A model generated the notes under the pieces. It worked only from the letters and a program-made list of their open reading frames with translations, made no database searches and was not told where the DNA came from. Of a stretch of DNA of 14,258 nt, positions 1 to 7,034 are shown piece after piece. Origin of the DNA: Phycisphaeraceae bacterium. GTDB lineage: Bacteria > Planctomycetota > Phycisphaerae > Phycisphaerales > Phycisphaeraceae. The DNA is taken from positions 1-14,258 of the forward strand of contig JADZCW010000161.1 of assembly GCA_020851395.1 (NCBI GenBank), given 5' to 3'. Each line of letters begins with the position of its first letter. Positions within the stretch are counted from its first letter, which is position 1. The position numbers and the translations under genes are program-made.

Positions 1-678
1 GTAATGCCGGCGGGCCACGTCGTGGATACTTGTGAATGAACTCTGGATAACCAGGCCGCCGGGCTGGACCCGGCTCGCCAGGTCCACAGCGACCCCCCCT
101 CCGAGCGATTCACCCAGCAGGACGATCCGCCGGGGGGCGATCTTGCGGTCCTCGGTCAGGAATTTCCAGGCCGCCTGGGAATCCAGGTAAACCCCGGCCT
201 CATCGGGCGAACCCTCGCTCTTGCCGTAGCCGCGATAGTCGAGCATGAACACGTCGGCGGGCAGACGCACCAAGTCCTCCGCCCACTCGTAACGGTGGGT
301 CACGTTGCCCGCGTTGCCGTGCAGGAGCAGGATCACCGGCCGATCTTCCGTGGGTTTTCCCTGCGACCAGGGCTCGGGCGCGCAGTACCAGCCATGGAGC
401 TTGACGCCGTCGGCGGCCCGCAGATCGACGTCGTAGACGAACGGCGGGCCGACCTTGTCGCCCTGGGCCAGGGCCCAGTCGCCCTGGGGGTAGGGCGTGG
501 GGAAGAAGATGAACTTGTTCTCGAATGAGCAGGCCACGATCACCGCCACGACCCACGCGATCAGCACCGCTCGGACCAGCTTGTACACCCATCGCAGCAG
601 CCACCGCCACCAGCGAACGGATTGCGACGGACTCCGCGGATCGGCCGACTGAACCGGCGGCATCAACGCTTGGGTCAT
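1..678 (-). CDS. Membrane-anchored alpha/beta hydrolase, BEM46/YfhR-like (partial, C-terminus beyond window)
   Basis: Reading the minus strand from ATG at 678 gives 226 codons open to the left edge, so the C-terminus (acid and histidine of the catalytic triad) is not seen. Residues about 33-50 form one hydrophobic segment after a Trp/Arg-rich stretch, which fits an N-terminal signal anchor with the hydrolase domain outside the cytoplasm. The domain shows the BEM46-type oxyanion motif LLLHGNAGN (117-125), then LDYRGYGKSEG (146-156), and the nucleophile elbow GESLGG (189-194) with Ser191 as the expected nucleophile. The start is supported by an AAAGGAGAG ribosome site just upstream. It lies 10 bases after the stop of the membrane glycosyltransferase gene, so the two are very probably co-transcribed. 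The substrate cannot be told from sequence; family members are esterases, lipases or thioesterases. The fold is sure, the function is not. Confidence 0.9.
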   Translation of the reverse strand, partial: MTQALMPPVQSADPRSPSQSVRWWRWLLRWVYKLVRAVLIAWVVAVIVACSFENKFIFFPTPYPQGDWALAQGDKVGPPFVYDVDLRAADGVKLHGWYCAPEPWSQGKPTEDRPVILLLHGNAGNVTHRYEWAEDLVRLPADVFMLDYRGYGKSEGSPDEAGVYLDSQAAWKFLTEDRKIAPRRIVLLGESLGGGVAVDLASRVQPGGLVIQSSFTSIHDVARRHY

Positions 679-688
679 GACTCTCCTT

Positions 689-2767
689 TCATTCAGAAGC
701 AGGCCCGTCGTGCACCTGCGGCTGCTCGAGGAACGGTTCGGGCGGCTGGCCCTGGAGCGCCGCCGTGAGATCCTCGGCTGACAGATCATAGACGTGAATC
801 GAATAGTCGATCATCGCGTCCGGCTCGGGGCGGTTGCGGCGGAGCCAGGCACACAGGCGGGCCGTGCGCGTCTGCTCGTAACGACGGAGGACGTCGTACT
901 GCTCGCGTGGCGTGAATCGCGCCTTCCAGGCCTCGGCACGCTCGGGGTCCGAACGCGTCTGTTGATACTCATCGAACAGCTCCCGGTAGCGCTGATAGGC
1001 GTCCTCGTAGGGCACGCACCACGGCCCGGAGAGCGGCTTATTCACGGCCATCAGCACCGTGGCGCTGACGCAGTAAACGCCCGGATCGAGCGGTCTGGGC
1101 GCGACCGGCGGGACGAACGTGTCGGGGTACCCGGCCAGGCGGTAGGTGTCCATGCCGTAGTAGCGCGGGTCACCCGTGCCGAAGTAGGCGAGATAAGTCG
1201 GCGTGCCCGGCTGGACGTTGCGGTGAAGATAATCCGCCAGGTCCGGCAGCGCCTGGCCCCATTCCAGCGAGGAATCGACCAGGTGCAAGTGCCCGCGTGC
1301 CGGCCCGCCGACCAGGGCATTGAAGAACGCGAGATTGTTCGGGTACACCAGCCCCGTCTCAAACGCCGCCAGCAGCACCAGCGTCGGCCCGGCCAGGCGG
1401 ATCACTCGACGCGATGAACCAAGCCGGGCCGCCGACGCGCCGGCGAGGATGAACAGGGCCGGGTAGATCGGCAGCATGTGCCGGTGGCCGATGTTCAAGG
1501 GGCTCAGCAGCAGCATCGCGCCGTAGACGCCGATGAGCGTCAGCCAGGGCGTCGCTCGAAAAAGTCGCGACCGCAGTCGTTGCCGGCACATCACGCTCGC
1601 CGCCAGCGCCATCGCCAGAACGCCCAGCGTGCCGAGGGGCGTCTTGACCAGGAAGGCGTAGGGGAAGAAGGCAAGGCTGCCCCGCATGCTGTAGGCGCCG
1701 TTGAAGAACGTCGCCCGCTCCTGGGCATTCTGCCAGGCGTAGGCCATGCCCCAGAGGTAGCCCTCGGGCAGCGTGCGATGCTCACGCAGGAACGCCACCG
1801 CGCGGGTGGCGGCGTCATCCTGTTTGAGCAGTTCGTCCCAGGTCATGAGCAGTCGCTCGGCGGGCTGCGTCGGGGCAACAGCACGATCGGGGCGCATCAT
1901 CTCGAAACGGAAGCCGAAGGCCGCCCAGATCGAGGCGTAGACCATCACGGCCATCACCGCGAACAGCGTCGCCCACCTTGCCGCCCTGCCGGCGGTCCTC
2001 AGCTTCGGGGGAGCCGCCACGTCGCCGACTTTCGTGGGCCGGCCGATCGTGTGCACCACCGCCATCACGCCCAGCATCGGCAGCACCGCCCAGGCCGAGG
2101 GTTTGCAGAGGAACAGCAGCGACACGCCCGCCCCGGCCGCGAACATGCTCGCAAGGGTGAGCCGTTGCATCGCACGCCACGACAACCCCACCGCCAGCGT
2201 GAATCCCAGCGCCGCGGCGGCGTCGGAGGTCGTCAGCGTGGTGTGCGCCAGGATGGCGGGGTTGAGCGCGTAGAGCCCCAGCGAGATCAGCCCCCCAGCC
2301 GGGCCGAAGAGCCGGCTCGAGAAGGCGTAGACGCACACGCCCAGCGCTACCCCGAGCAGCACCACCATCAGCCGGGCGCGAAACAGCAGCGCCGCCAGGT
2401 CATTGCCCAGCTCGAAGAAGTACCGCTGGCCCACCCACCACTCGTTCGAGAGCCGCCAGCCCGGCTCGTCGAGGCTGGGAAACTCGAACGGCCCCCACGC
2501 CACGGCCAGCGCCGGCCAGCGCTGGGCGAAGGCCCCCTGCTCGGCGTTGAGCCGGTAGTCGCCGGTGAGCAGGTGGCTGACGCCGGAGGCCAGGTGCGAG
2601 ATCTCGTCGTAGGCGTTGCCGCAATGAACCATCGATCCGATGGCCGCGGTAAAGTAAAGAAGGAGAAACACCCCCGCCGTCGAGTCAAACGCCCGGCGCG
2701 AACGCATCACGGGCATTTCTCGGCTCGTTGCCGGTTCGTGTTGAGCGGGCGTAGGAACGGTGGACAT
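689..2767 (-). CDS. GT39/PMT-like polytopic membrane glycosyltransferase
   Basis: A polytopic membrane protein of about 692 residues from ATG 2767. In-frame alternatives are ATG 2791 and GTG 2809; none has a well-placed ribosome site, so the start is uncertain (numbering here is from 2809). After the first membrane segment (about 44-62) comes an acidic loop motif, YDEISHLASG (67-76), then LTGDYRLNAEQ. This matches the first extracytoplasmic loop of GT-C enzymes such as PMT/ArnT, where an Asp-Glu pair binds the polyprenyl-phosphate sugar donor or metal. TSDAAAALG (194-202) fits the second conserved acidic site. Several more hydrophobic segments follow, and the C-terminal third is soluble with an SSLEWGQALPDLADY motif seen in bacterial GT39-like proteins. 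Expected role: moving a sugar from a polyprenyl-phosphate donor to a protein or lipid on the outer face of the membrane; acceptor unknown. First gene of a pair with the alpha/beta hydrolase. Confidence 0.85.
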   Translation of the reverse strand: MSTVPTPAQHEPATSREMPVMRSRRAFDSTAGVFLLLYFTAAIGSMVHCGNAYDEISHLASGVSHLLTGDYRLNAEQGAFAQRWPALAVAWGPFEFPSLDEPGWRLSNEWWVGQRYFFELGNDLAALLFRARLMVVLLGVALGVCVYAFSSRLFGPAGGLISLGLYALNPAILAHTTLTTSDAAAALGFTLAVGLSWRAMQRLTLASMFAAGAGVSLLFLCKPSAWAVLPMLGVMAVVHTIGRPTKVGDVAAPPKLRTAGRAARWATLFAVMAVMVYASIWAAFGFRFEMMRPDRAVAPTQPAERLLMTWDELLKQDDAATRAVAFLREHRTLPEGYLWGMAYAWQNAQERATFFNGAYSMRGSLAFFPYAFLVKTPLGTLGVLAMALAASVMCRQRLRSRLFRATPWLTLIGVYGAMLLLSPLNIGHRHMLPIYPALFILAGASAARLGSSRRVIRLAGPTLVLLAAFETGLVYPNNLAFFNALVGGPARGHLHLVDSSLEWGQALPDLADYLHRNVQPGTPTYLAYFGTGDPRYYGMDTYRLAGYPDTFVPPVAPRPLDPGVYCVSATVLMAVNKPLSGPWCVPYEDAYQRYRELFDEYQQTRSDPERAEAWKARFTPREQYDVLRRYEQTRTARLCAWLRRNRPEPDAMIDYSIHVYDLSAEDLTAALQGQPPEPFLEQPQVHDGPASE

Positions 2768-2824
2768 GCCAGCCCATTGTCCCCTTTCCATGCCGCACGC
2801 CAACCTCACAGCCAGGACCGACCG

Positions 2825-2878
2825 TCGAGGAATTCACGACTCTCGATGCTTACATGCTTTATAGACAATCGAGGAATT
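2825..2878. repeat. Pair of 10-bp direct repeats in a divergent promoter region
   Basis: TCGAGGAATT occurs at 2825-2834 and again at 2869-2878, 44 bases apart, close to four helical turns. The right copy lies between the -35 and -10 of the minus-strand promoter candidate. Two same-face copies could be a regulator's binding site for the divergent genes, but no regulator is known and chance is possible. Confidence 0.35.
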
Positions 2879-2885
2879 GGACCAA
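2858..2885 (-). promoter_or_regulatory. Candidate sigma70-type promoter for the glycosyltransferase/hydrolase pair
   Basis: Read on the minus strand, TTGGTC (2885-2880) is followed after 16 bases by TATAAA (2863-2858). The -10 matches 5 of 6 consensus bases and the -35 only 3 of 6. It points at the glycosyltransferase gene whose candidate starts lie 49-91 bases downstream. Motif-based guess only. Confidence 0.3.
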
Positions 2886-2960
2886 AATGGCTGTTAGCGA
2901 CTGATGGATCTTAACTTGATAGAGCCTTCAGATTTCTCTGGCCAAAGTTCGAAGCGAAAG

Positions 2961-2966
2961 TATACT
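2961..2966 (+). promoter_or_regulatory. Candidate -10 element for the RRM gene
   Basis: TATACT matches 5 of 6 bases of the -10 consensus, but no convincing -35 is found 16-18 bases upstream. If used, the RRM transcript would carry a leader of about 115 bases, which includes a run of seven T at about 3063-3069 just before the ribosome site. The rest of 2768-3087 holds no credible gene. Confidence 0.25.
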
Positions 2967-3087
2967 CTTGGGGTCTGTCCGGCGGCGGTCGTCGGCGGTT
3001 TCTGGGCGTGGCGTGGCGGGCCTATTTGGATTCGGCTGGCCAGGACCCCTCGAGTCAGGACCTTTTTTTGTTTCGGAGAACGTGTCG

Positions 3088-3456
3088 ATGAAGATCTATG
3101 TGGGCAATCTGAACTATCGGACGACGGAAGATGCGCTTCGGGAGCTCTTTGCACAGCATGGCGAGGTACAGGAAGCGGCGATCGTGACGGATCGTGAGAC
3201 GGGCCGGCCGCGCGGCTTCGGGTTCGTGACCATGCCCGACGACAGCCAGGGTCAGGCGGCGATCGAGGCGCTCAACGGCCAGGAGTTCGAAGGCCGGGCC
3301 CTGACGGTCAATGAGGCGCGTCCGAAGGCCGGTGGCGGGGGCGGCGGTTACTCGGGTGGCGGCGGTCGTGGCGGCTATTCCGGCAGCGGTGGGCGCAGCT
3401 CCGGCTACTCCGGCCGCAGTGACCGCGGCGGCGAGCGCAGCGGCGAGAACTGGTGA
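3088..3456 (+). CDS. Glycine-rich single-RRM RNA-binding protein
   Basis: A 122-residue protein made of one RNA recognition motif (about 1-78) and a glycine-rich tail (82-118). RNP2 is IYVGNL (3-8) and RNP1 is RGFGFVTM (42-49), with the two aromatic side chains of RNP1 that stack on RNA bases present. The tail repeats GGYSG/GYSGRS-like units rich in Gly, Ser, Tyr and Arg, as in the Rbp proteins of cyanobacteria and planctomycetes, and is probably disordered. ATG 3088 is chosen because the RRM begins at once, as usual for the family, and GGAG lies about 9 bases upstream; upstream in-frame codons have no RRM similarity. Role: general RNA binding or chaperone activity, often cold-regulated in relatives; no specific target can be inferred. 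It is monocistronic, ending at a strong terminator. Confidence 0.93.
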   Translation: MKIYVGNLNYRTTEDALRELFAQHGEVQEAAIVTDRETGRPRGFGFVTMPDDSQGQAAIEALNGQEFEGRALTVNEARPKAGGGGGGYSGGGGRGGYSGSGGRSSGYSGRSDRGGERSGENW

Positions 3457-3498
3457 ACCTCACGCCTCGCGGATCAAACGTAAGAAAAAGAAGGCCAG

Positions 3499-3532
3499 AC
3501 CCGTCGGCCTCGGCCGGCGGGTTCTTTTGTTT
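3499..3532 (+). terminator. Rho-independent terminator of the RRM gene, possibly bidirectional
   Basis: An ACCCGTCGGCC arm pairs with GGCCGGCGGGT (3499-3522, one G-T wobble, short loop) and is followed by TTCTTTTGTTT on the plus strand. On the minus strand the same hairpin is followed, after six bases, by TTCTTTTTCTT, so it may also stop transcripts of the convergent antiporter gene that ends at 3690. Confidence 0.85.
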
Positions 3533-3689
3533 GAACCACGACCTCGTCTGGATGGATCTTCGCGTCGGGGAGCGATATACAGTGATCACGCCCCAACAGG
3601 CGCTAAAACGTCGATGTCTGACCTGTCTCTCGGATCGTGCCGTCGCTCTCAAGAGACTGGAGCAGCCGTGGGTTAAGGCCTCGCGGGTT

Positions 3690-5165
3690 TCACGGGGCAT
3701 CGGCGACTGTCGCCGACGCACCGGCGGGGGTCGTCAACGCGGCCCGAACGGCCCCCTCGTCCGTCACATGCGCCAACACGGTGACCTGATCCCAGCCCAG
3801 CAGGCGGGTGCCCCCCTTGGGGATGACGACCTGTTCGCCGCGCGTGACCAGCGTGATGACCGAGCCGGGGGGGAGCCTCAGGTCGGAGATCAAGGGGCCG
3901 GGCTGGTCCCGCGGGCCGGGGATGTCCACGACGATCAGGTCCATGTCGCTCTTGGCCATCGTGACCAATTCAAGGTTGTACAACGGCCTTGGGCGGGACT
4001 GCGTGGAGAGATTCAGCCACCTGGCCAGCAGGCCCAGGGTCGATCCCTGAAACGCCACGGACAGGATCACGGCGAAGAACACGAGGTTGAACACGTCCTG
4101 ACCGACCGCCATTCCCGCGGCCATGGGATAGGTCGCCAGGATGATCGGGACCGCGCCGCGCAGGCCGGCCCAAGAGATGAACAGCTTGTTCCTCGCTCCC
4201 AATCTCATGCCCGGAGTGCCCAGCCAGACCGCCACCGGCCTGGCCACGAAGGCCAGCACCACGAACAGCACGATGCCCTGGAGCCACAAGTCCGCCCACT
4301 GGTGGGGGTAGACCAACAGGCCCATCATGACGAACATGCTGGTGTCGGCGATGGTGGAGAGGGCGGACACGAAGTTCGCCACGCCCTGCTTGTGAACGAA
4401 GGGCCGATTGCCCATCACATATCCCGCGACGAACACGGCGAGCATCGCGCTGCTCGCGGCCATCTCACCCAGGCCGTAGATCAGCAGGATCACGGCGAAA
4501 GAGAGGATGTAGTAATGGCCGCGGTCCTGCGGCCGCAGACGGTTGAACAGCCAGGTCGCCGCGTGCCCGAGCAGCCACCCGACGCCGACGCCCGCGGCGA
4601 ACTTCCAGAGGAAGGCCAGGGCTACGACATGCCACCGTGCGTCGCCGATGGTCAAGGCCTGAACGGCCGCCAAGGTCAGCAGGATGGCCATCGGGTCGTT
4701 GGCCGCGCTCTCGATCTCCACGATGGAAGAGAGCTTGTGGGGCAGCGACTGGCGGCGAAGGATCGAGAAGGTGGCGGCGGCATCCGTCGATGAGATGATC
4801 ACCGACAGCAGCATGGCCTTTTCCAGGGGCCATCGGAGACATCCCCACAGGACCATGAAGGTGGCGGCGGCCGTGAGGATGACGCCCCACGTGGCCAGGC
4901 CCCCAGCTGGCAACGCCACGGCCCGCAGGTGTTCCCGCCTGGTGCTGAACCCTCCCTGGAACAGGATGAACACCAGGGCCATGTTCGCCATCTGGCTCGT
5001 CAGGGCCACGTCGCTGAAGTCCCACCAGTTCAGCACGTCGCTGCCGAAGAGGATTCCAGCCCCCAGGGCGATGAGAATGACCGGCACGCTCCAACGATCC
5101 AGCAGGGCCGACACGAAGACGACCACCAGGAGGATCACGGGCGTGATCAGGTACACCTCACTCAT
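3690..5165 (-). CDS. K+/H+ antiporter, NhaP2/CvrA family, with C-terminal TrkA-C domain
   Basis: A 491-residue CPA1-type cation/proton antiporter of the inner membrane. About a dozen hydrophobic segments span residues 5-385. Family motifs are STDAAATFSILRRQ (126-139), ESAANDP (152-158, with the ion-binding Asn156-Asp157 pair) and SWAGLRGAVP (331-340). The soluble tail (about 405-468, containing PPGSVITLVTRGE) looks like a TrkA-C/RCK-C regulatory domain, as in NhaP2/CvrA. This combination indicates K+ (perhaps Na+) efflux in exchange for protons, serving volume and pH control. ATG 5165 is preferred over the upstream in-frame ATG 5201 because a GGAGG site lies 10 bases before it and the first membrane helix follows directly. 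It is a separate unit, insulated from the upstream tRNA gene by a terminator. The exact ion is an inference. Confidence 0.92.
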   Translation of the reverse strand: MSEVYLITPVILLVVVFVSALLDRWSVPVILIALGAGILFGSDVLNWWDFSDVALTSQMANMALVFILFQGGFSTRREHLRAVALPAGGLATWGVILTAAATFMVLWGCLRWPLEKAMLLSVIISSTDAAATFSILRRQSLPHKLSSIVEIESAANDPMAILLTLAAVQALTIGDARWHVVALAFLWKFAAGVGVGWLLGHAATWLFNRLRPQDRGHYYILSFAVILLIYGLGEMAASSAMLAVFVAGYVMGNRPFVHKQGVANFVSALSTIADTSMFVMMGLLVYPHQWADLWLQGIVLFVVLAFVARPVAVWLGTPGMRLGARNKLFISWAGLRGAVPIILATYPMAAGMAVGQDVFNLVFFAVILSVAFQGSTLGLLARWLNLSTQSRPRPLYNLELVTMAKSDMDLIVVDIPGPRDQPGPLISDLRLPPGSVITLVTRGEQVVIPKGGTRLLGWDQVTVLAHVTDEGAVRAALTTPAGASATVADAP

Positions 5166-5250
5166 CGAGTCGCTTCCTCCAGCCGGGGCGTGCCAGCACA
5201 CGACTTCGATCAGGACTAGCGGGGGATGCCGTCGATGCAGCGCCGGGGCC

Positions 5251-5258
5251 TGACGTCA
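5251..5258. promoter_or_regulatory. TGACGTCA palindrome upstream of the antiporter gene
   Basis: A perfect 8-bp palindrome lies 86 bases upstream of the antiporter start, in a 170-base stretch (5166-5336) with no gene and no clear promoter hexamers. It may be an operator half-site pair, but an 8-bp palindrome is common by chance. Confidence 0.15.
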
Positions 5259-5336
5259 CGGCGGACCCCCCTCATTCGCGCCGTCAGCCGATCCGACCCT
5301 CACGCATTACGATCCGGATACGTCAGGGAGTATCAC

Positions 5337-5361
5337 AAAAAAAACCTTGCCCGGGGCAAGG
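5337..5361 (-). terminator. Rho-independent terminator of tRNA-Glu
   Basis: On the minus strand a perfect 7-bp stem CCTTGCC/GGCAAGG with a 3-base loop is followed by eight T. It lies about 50 bases after the tRNA 3' end and upstream of the antiporter gene, separating the two units. Confidence 0.9.
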
Positions 5362-5373
5362 CGGCCGACCCAT

Positions 5374-5389
5374 CACCCCGCGAGGGGTG
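5374..5389. other. Hairpin in the tRNA-Glu 3' trailer
   Basis: CACCCC and GGGGTG form a perfect 6-bp stem around a four-base loop (TCGC in the tRNA transcript, GCGA on the other strand). It lies between the tRNA 3' end and the terminator and has no T-run of its own, so it may mark a processing or decay site for the trailer. Function unknown. Confidence 0.5.
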
Positions 5390-5408
5390 CTGGCTGATAA
5401 AACCTTAA

Positions 5409-5481
5409 TACCCCCTAGGGGAGTCGAACCCCTGTTCTCGGACTGAGAATCCGATGTCCTAGGCCACTAGACGAAGGGGGC
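5409..5481 (-). tRNA. tRNA-Glu(CTC)
   Basis: A complete 73-base cloverleaf on the minus strand. The acceptor stem is GCCCCCT with AGGGGGT, so the first pair is a G1-U72 wobble; the discriminator is A and no CCA is encoded. The D arm contains TCTAGTGGCCTAGGA. The anticodon stem TCGGA/TCCGA encloses the loop TTCTCAG, giving anticodon CTC, which reads the glutamate codon GAG. The T arm is AGGGG-TTCGACT-CCCCT. The body closely resembles bacterial tRNA-Glu. It has its own promoter candidate and terminator. Confidence 0.96.
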
Positions 5482-5525
5482 AGGCCTTGGGGCGGACTTC
5501 GCGTTGGCTGGTCCGTGGACCCATA

Positions 5526-5555
5526 ACATTAGCGTCTGGGAACTCTGGTCGTCAA
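5526..5555 (-). promoter_or_regulatory. Candidate promoter of tRNA-Glu
   Basis: On the minus strand TTGACG (5555-5550, 5 of 6 consensus) is followed after 18 bases by TAATGT (5531-5526, weaker). Transcription would start near 5519, leaving a leader of about 38 bases before the tRNA. The placement fits a dedicated tRNA promoter; the -10 is poor. Confidence 0.4.
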
Positions 5556-5589
5556 ACGTGGGAAGCGACCGACGAACTACCTTACGGCG

Positions 5590-5608
5590 CCGTGCCTTAC
5601 GCGCACGG
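5590..5608 (+). other. Stem-loop in the 5' leader of the lipoprotein gene
   Basis: CCGTGC and GCACGG form a 6-bp stem with a 7-base loop, 25 bases before the lipoprotein start and overlapping a repeated CCTTACG (about 5580 and 5596). It might modulate expression; nothing more can be said. Confidence 0.3.
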
Positions 5609-5632
5609 GCCTCCTCTGATCGGGAGCCTTCC

Positions 5633-6802
5633 ATGCCGCATCGCACGACCCTGTTGCTGGTGATCCCCCTGTTGCTGACCGGCTGCCTCGCCCACCGGGC
5701 GCAGTACACGACGATCAACCCCGACGCCCTGTCCGTCGCAGCCGAGTTCCCGCGTGAGCAGGTCACGGGCGTCGCCGTCTCCAAGACCGGCCGGATGTTT
5801 GTCAGTTTCCCCTTCTGGGGCAAGCAGCCGACGTACGCCGTGGCCGAGGTTGACGCGACGGGCCAGCCCCAGCCGTACCCGAACGACTACTGGAACCAGT
5901 GGGACGGCAAGACCGATGGCGGGCAGGCGCTCGGCCAGTTTGTCTGCGTGCAGAGCGTCTACGTCGACGACCGCGACCACCTGTGGATCCTCGACACCGG
6001 CAGCCCGCGTTGGATGTCCGGCGTCATCCCGGGAGGCCCCAAGCTGCTGGACGTGGATCTGGCGACGAACACGATCGCCAAGACTTTCTACTTCGACTCG
6101 CACAGCGTCCAGCCGCACAGCTACCTCAACGACGTCCGCGTCGACAACGACGCGGGCTATGCCTACATGACCGACTCGGGCGTAGGGGCGATCGTGGTGC
6201 TGAACCTGGCGGATAGGTCCGTGCGGCGGTTGCTCGAGGACGATCCCTCGACCAAGTCCGAGGACGTGGTGCTGCACGTCGGCGGGCGGTGGTGGCTGGC
6301 GCCGTTGGCGATCCGGCCCAAGGTCAACTCCGACGGCATCGCCCTGTCGCCCGACAAGCAGACGCTCTACTACCAGGCCCTGACGTCGCACACCCTCTAC
6401 GCCGTGTCGACGGCGGCGCTGCGCGATGCGAGCCTGTCGACGGAGGATCTCGCCGCCAAGGTCAAGAATCTCGGCCCCTCGCCGGCCTCCGACGGGCTGG
6501 TGATGGACGCCAAGGGCAACCTCTACCACACAGCCCTGGAGTGGGACGCGATCGTCCGCCGCGACCCGCAGGGGCAGATGAGCATCCTCGTCCGCGACCC
6601 GCGCCTGGTCTGGCCGGACACCTTCGCGCTCGGGCCCAACGGGGAGATCTACTTCACCGCGTCGCAGATCCACCTGGCGGGCCCGTTCAACTGGGGGTTG
6701 CGCCGGCAGCTGGGGGCCTACAAGGTGCTCAAGTTCCAGCCGCAGGACCTTAAGGGGCCAACGCTGACCCCCGAGCAGGCGGCGGGGCCGGGGACGCAGT
6801 GA
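5633..6802 (+). CDS. Lipoprotein of the major royal jelly protein/Yellow family
   Basis: A 389-residue exported lipoprotein. Its signal peptide ends in a lipobox LLTGC, with Cys18 as the lipidated residue, so it is anchored to a membrane on the extracytoplasmic side. The mature part follows the MRJP/Yellow pattern in order: GVAVSKTGRMFVSFPFWG near the start, PYPNDYWNQWDG, VQSVYVDDRDHLWILDTG, KLLDVDLATNTI, YLNDVRVD, YAYMTDSG, DGIALSPDKQTLYY and LYAVSTAALRD, ending with a DGLVMDAKGNLY and WPDTFALGPNGEIYF repeat pair. Such proteins fold as six-bladed beta-propellers; insect members have roles in pigmentation and nutrition, and bacterial members are mostly uncharacterised, so the ligand or reaction is unknown. 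ATG 5633 is preferred because it starts the signal peptide and follows GGGAG by 7 bases; the upstream open frame reads through the leader. Single-gene unit with a strong terminator. Confidence 0.9.
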   Translation: MPHRTTLLLVIPLLLTGCLAHRAQYTTINPDALSVAAEFPREQVTGVAVSKTGRMFVSFPFWGKQPTYAVAEVDATGQPQPYPNDYWNQWDGKTDGGQALGQFVCVQSVYVDDRDHLWILDTGSPRWMSGVIPGGPKLLDVDLATNTIAKTFYFDSHSVQPHSYLNDVRVDNDAGYAYMTDSGVGAIVVLNLADRSVRRLLEDDPSTKSEDVVLHVGGRWWLAPLAIRPKVNSDGIALSPDKQTLYYQALTSHTLYAVSTAALRDASLSTEDLAAKVKNLGPSPASDGLVMDAKGNLYHTALEWDAIVRRDPQGQMSILVRDPRLVWPDTFALGPNGEIYFTASQIHLAGPFNWGLRRQLGAYKVLKFQPQDLKGPTLTPEQAAGPGTQ

Positions 6803-6833
6803 CGGTAATTGCGAGAGTCCGAAGAAACCCACA

Positions 6834-6862
6834 AGCCCGGGCACGACCGCCCGGGCTTTTTT
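6834..6862 (+). terminator. Rho-independent terminator of the lipoprotein gene
   Basis: A perfect 9-bp stem AGCCCGGGC/GCCCGGGCT with a 6-base loop is followed by a run of six T. It lies 32 bases after the stop codon. Confidence 0.92.
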
Positions 6863-6924
6863 CGTCGTCTGGACTCGTTCAAACAAAACTTCCGGGGGTG
6901 GTCGGCTTATTCTTGAACTGAGCG

Positions 6925-6953
6925 TTGACAGTCGGCGTACCACTAACGAACAT
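6925..6953 (+). promoter_or_regulatory. Weak promoter candidate for the DUF4153/DUF4173-like gene
   Basis: A perfect TTGACA (6925-6930) lies 104 bases before the start codon, but the -10 region 17 bases on (GAACAT) is poor. A promoter is needed here because a terminator closes the preceding gene. Confidence 0.25.
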
Positions 6954-7034
6954 CGCATCGTTGACTCATTTTTCGCTTCGAGACTCGCTGTGGACCGTTG
7001 GCGTGGGTGTCTCTGATTTCTTCGGAGCCCGTCT

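Noticed and set aside
1478..2914. A 478-codon open frame antisense to the glycosyltransferase gene
   Set aside because: The product is an Arg/His/Gln-rich shadow without hydrophobic core or motifs; the opposite strand codes for a recognisable membrane enzyme.
3040..3070. Repeated AGGACC followed by seven T before the RRM gene, as a leader terminator
   Set aside because: The two copies are direct, not inverted, so they cannot form a terminator stem.
3453..4793. A 446-codon open frame antisense to the antiporter gene
   Set aside because: His/Gln/Asp-rich shadow composition; the real gene opposite has all antiporter motifs.
5166..5336. A possible c-di-AMP (ydaO) riboswitch upstream of the K+ antiporter
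   Set aside because: I looked for the conserved ydaO core by eye and found neither the core sequence nor its pairing pattern.
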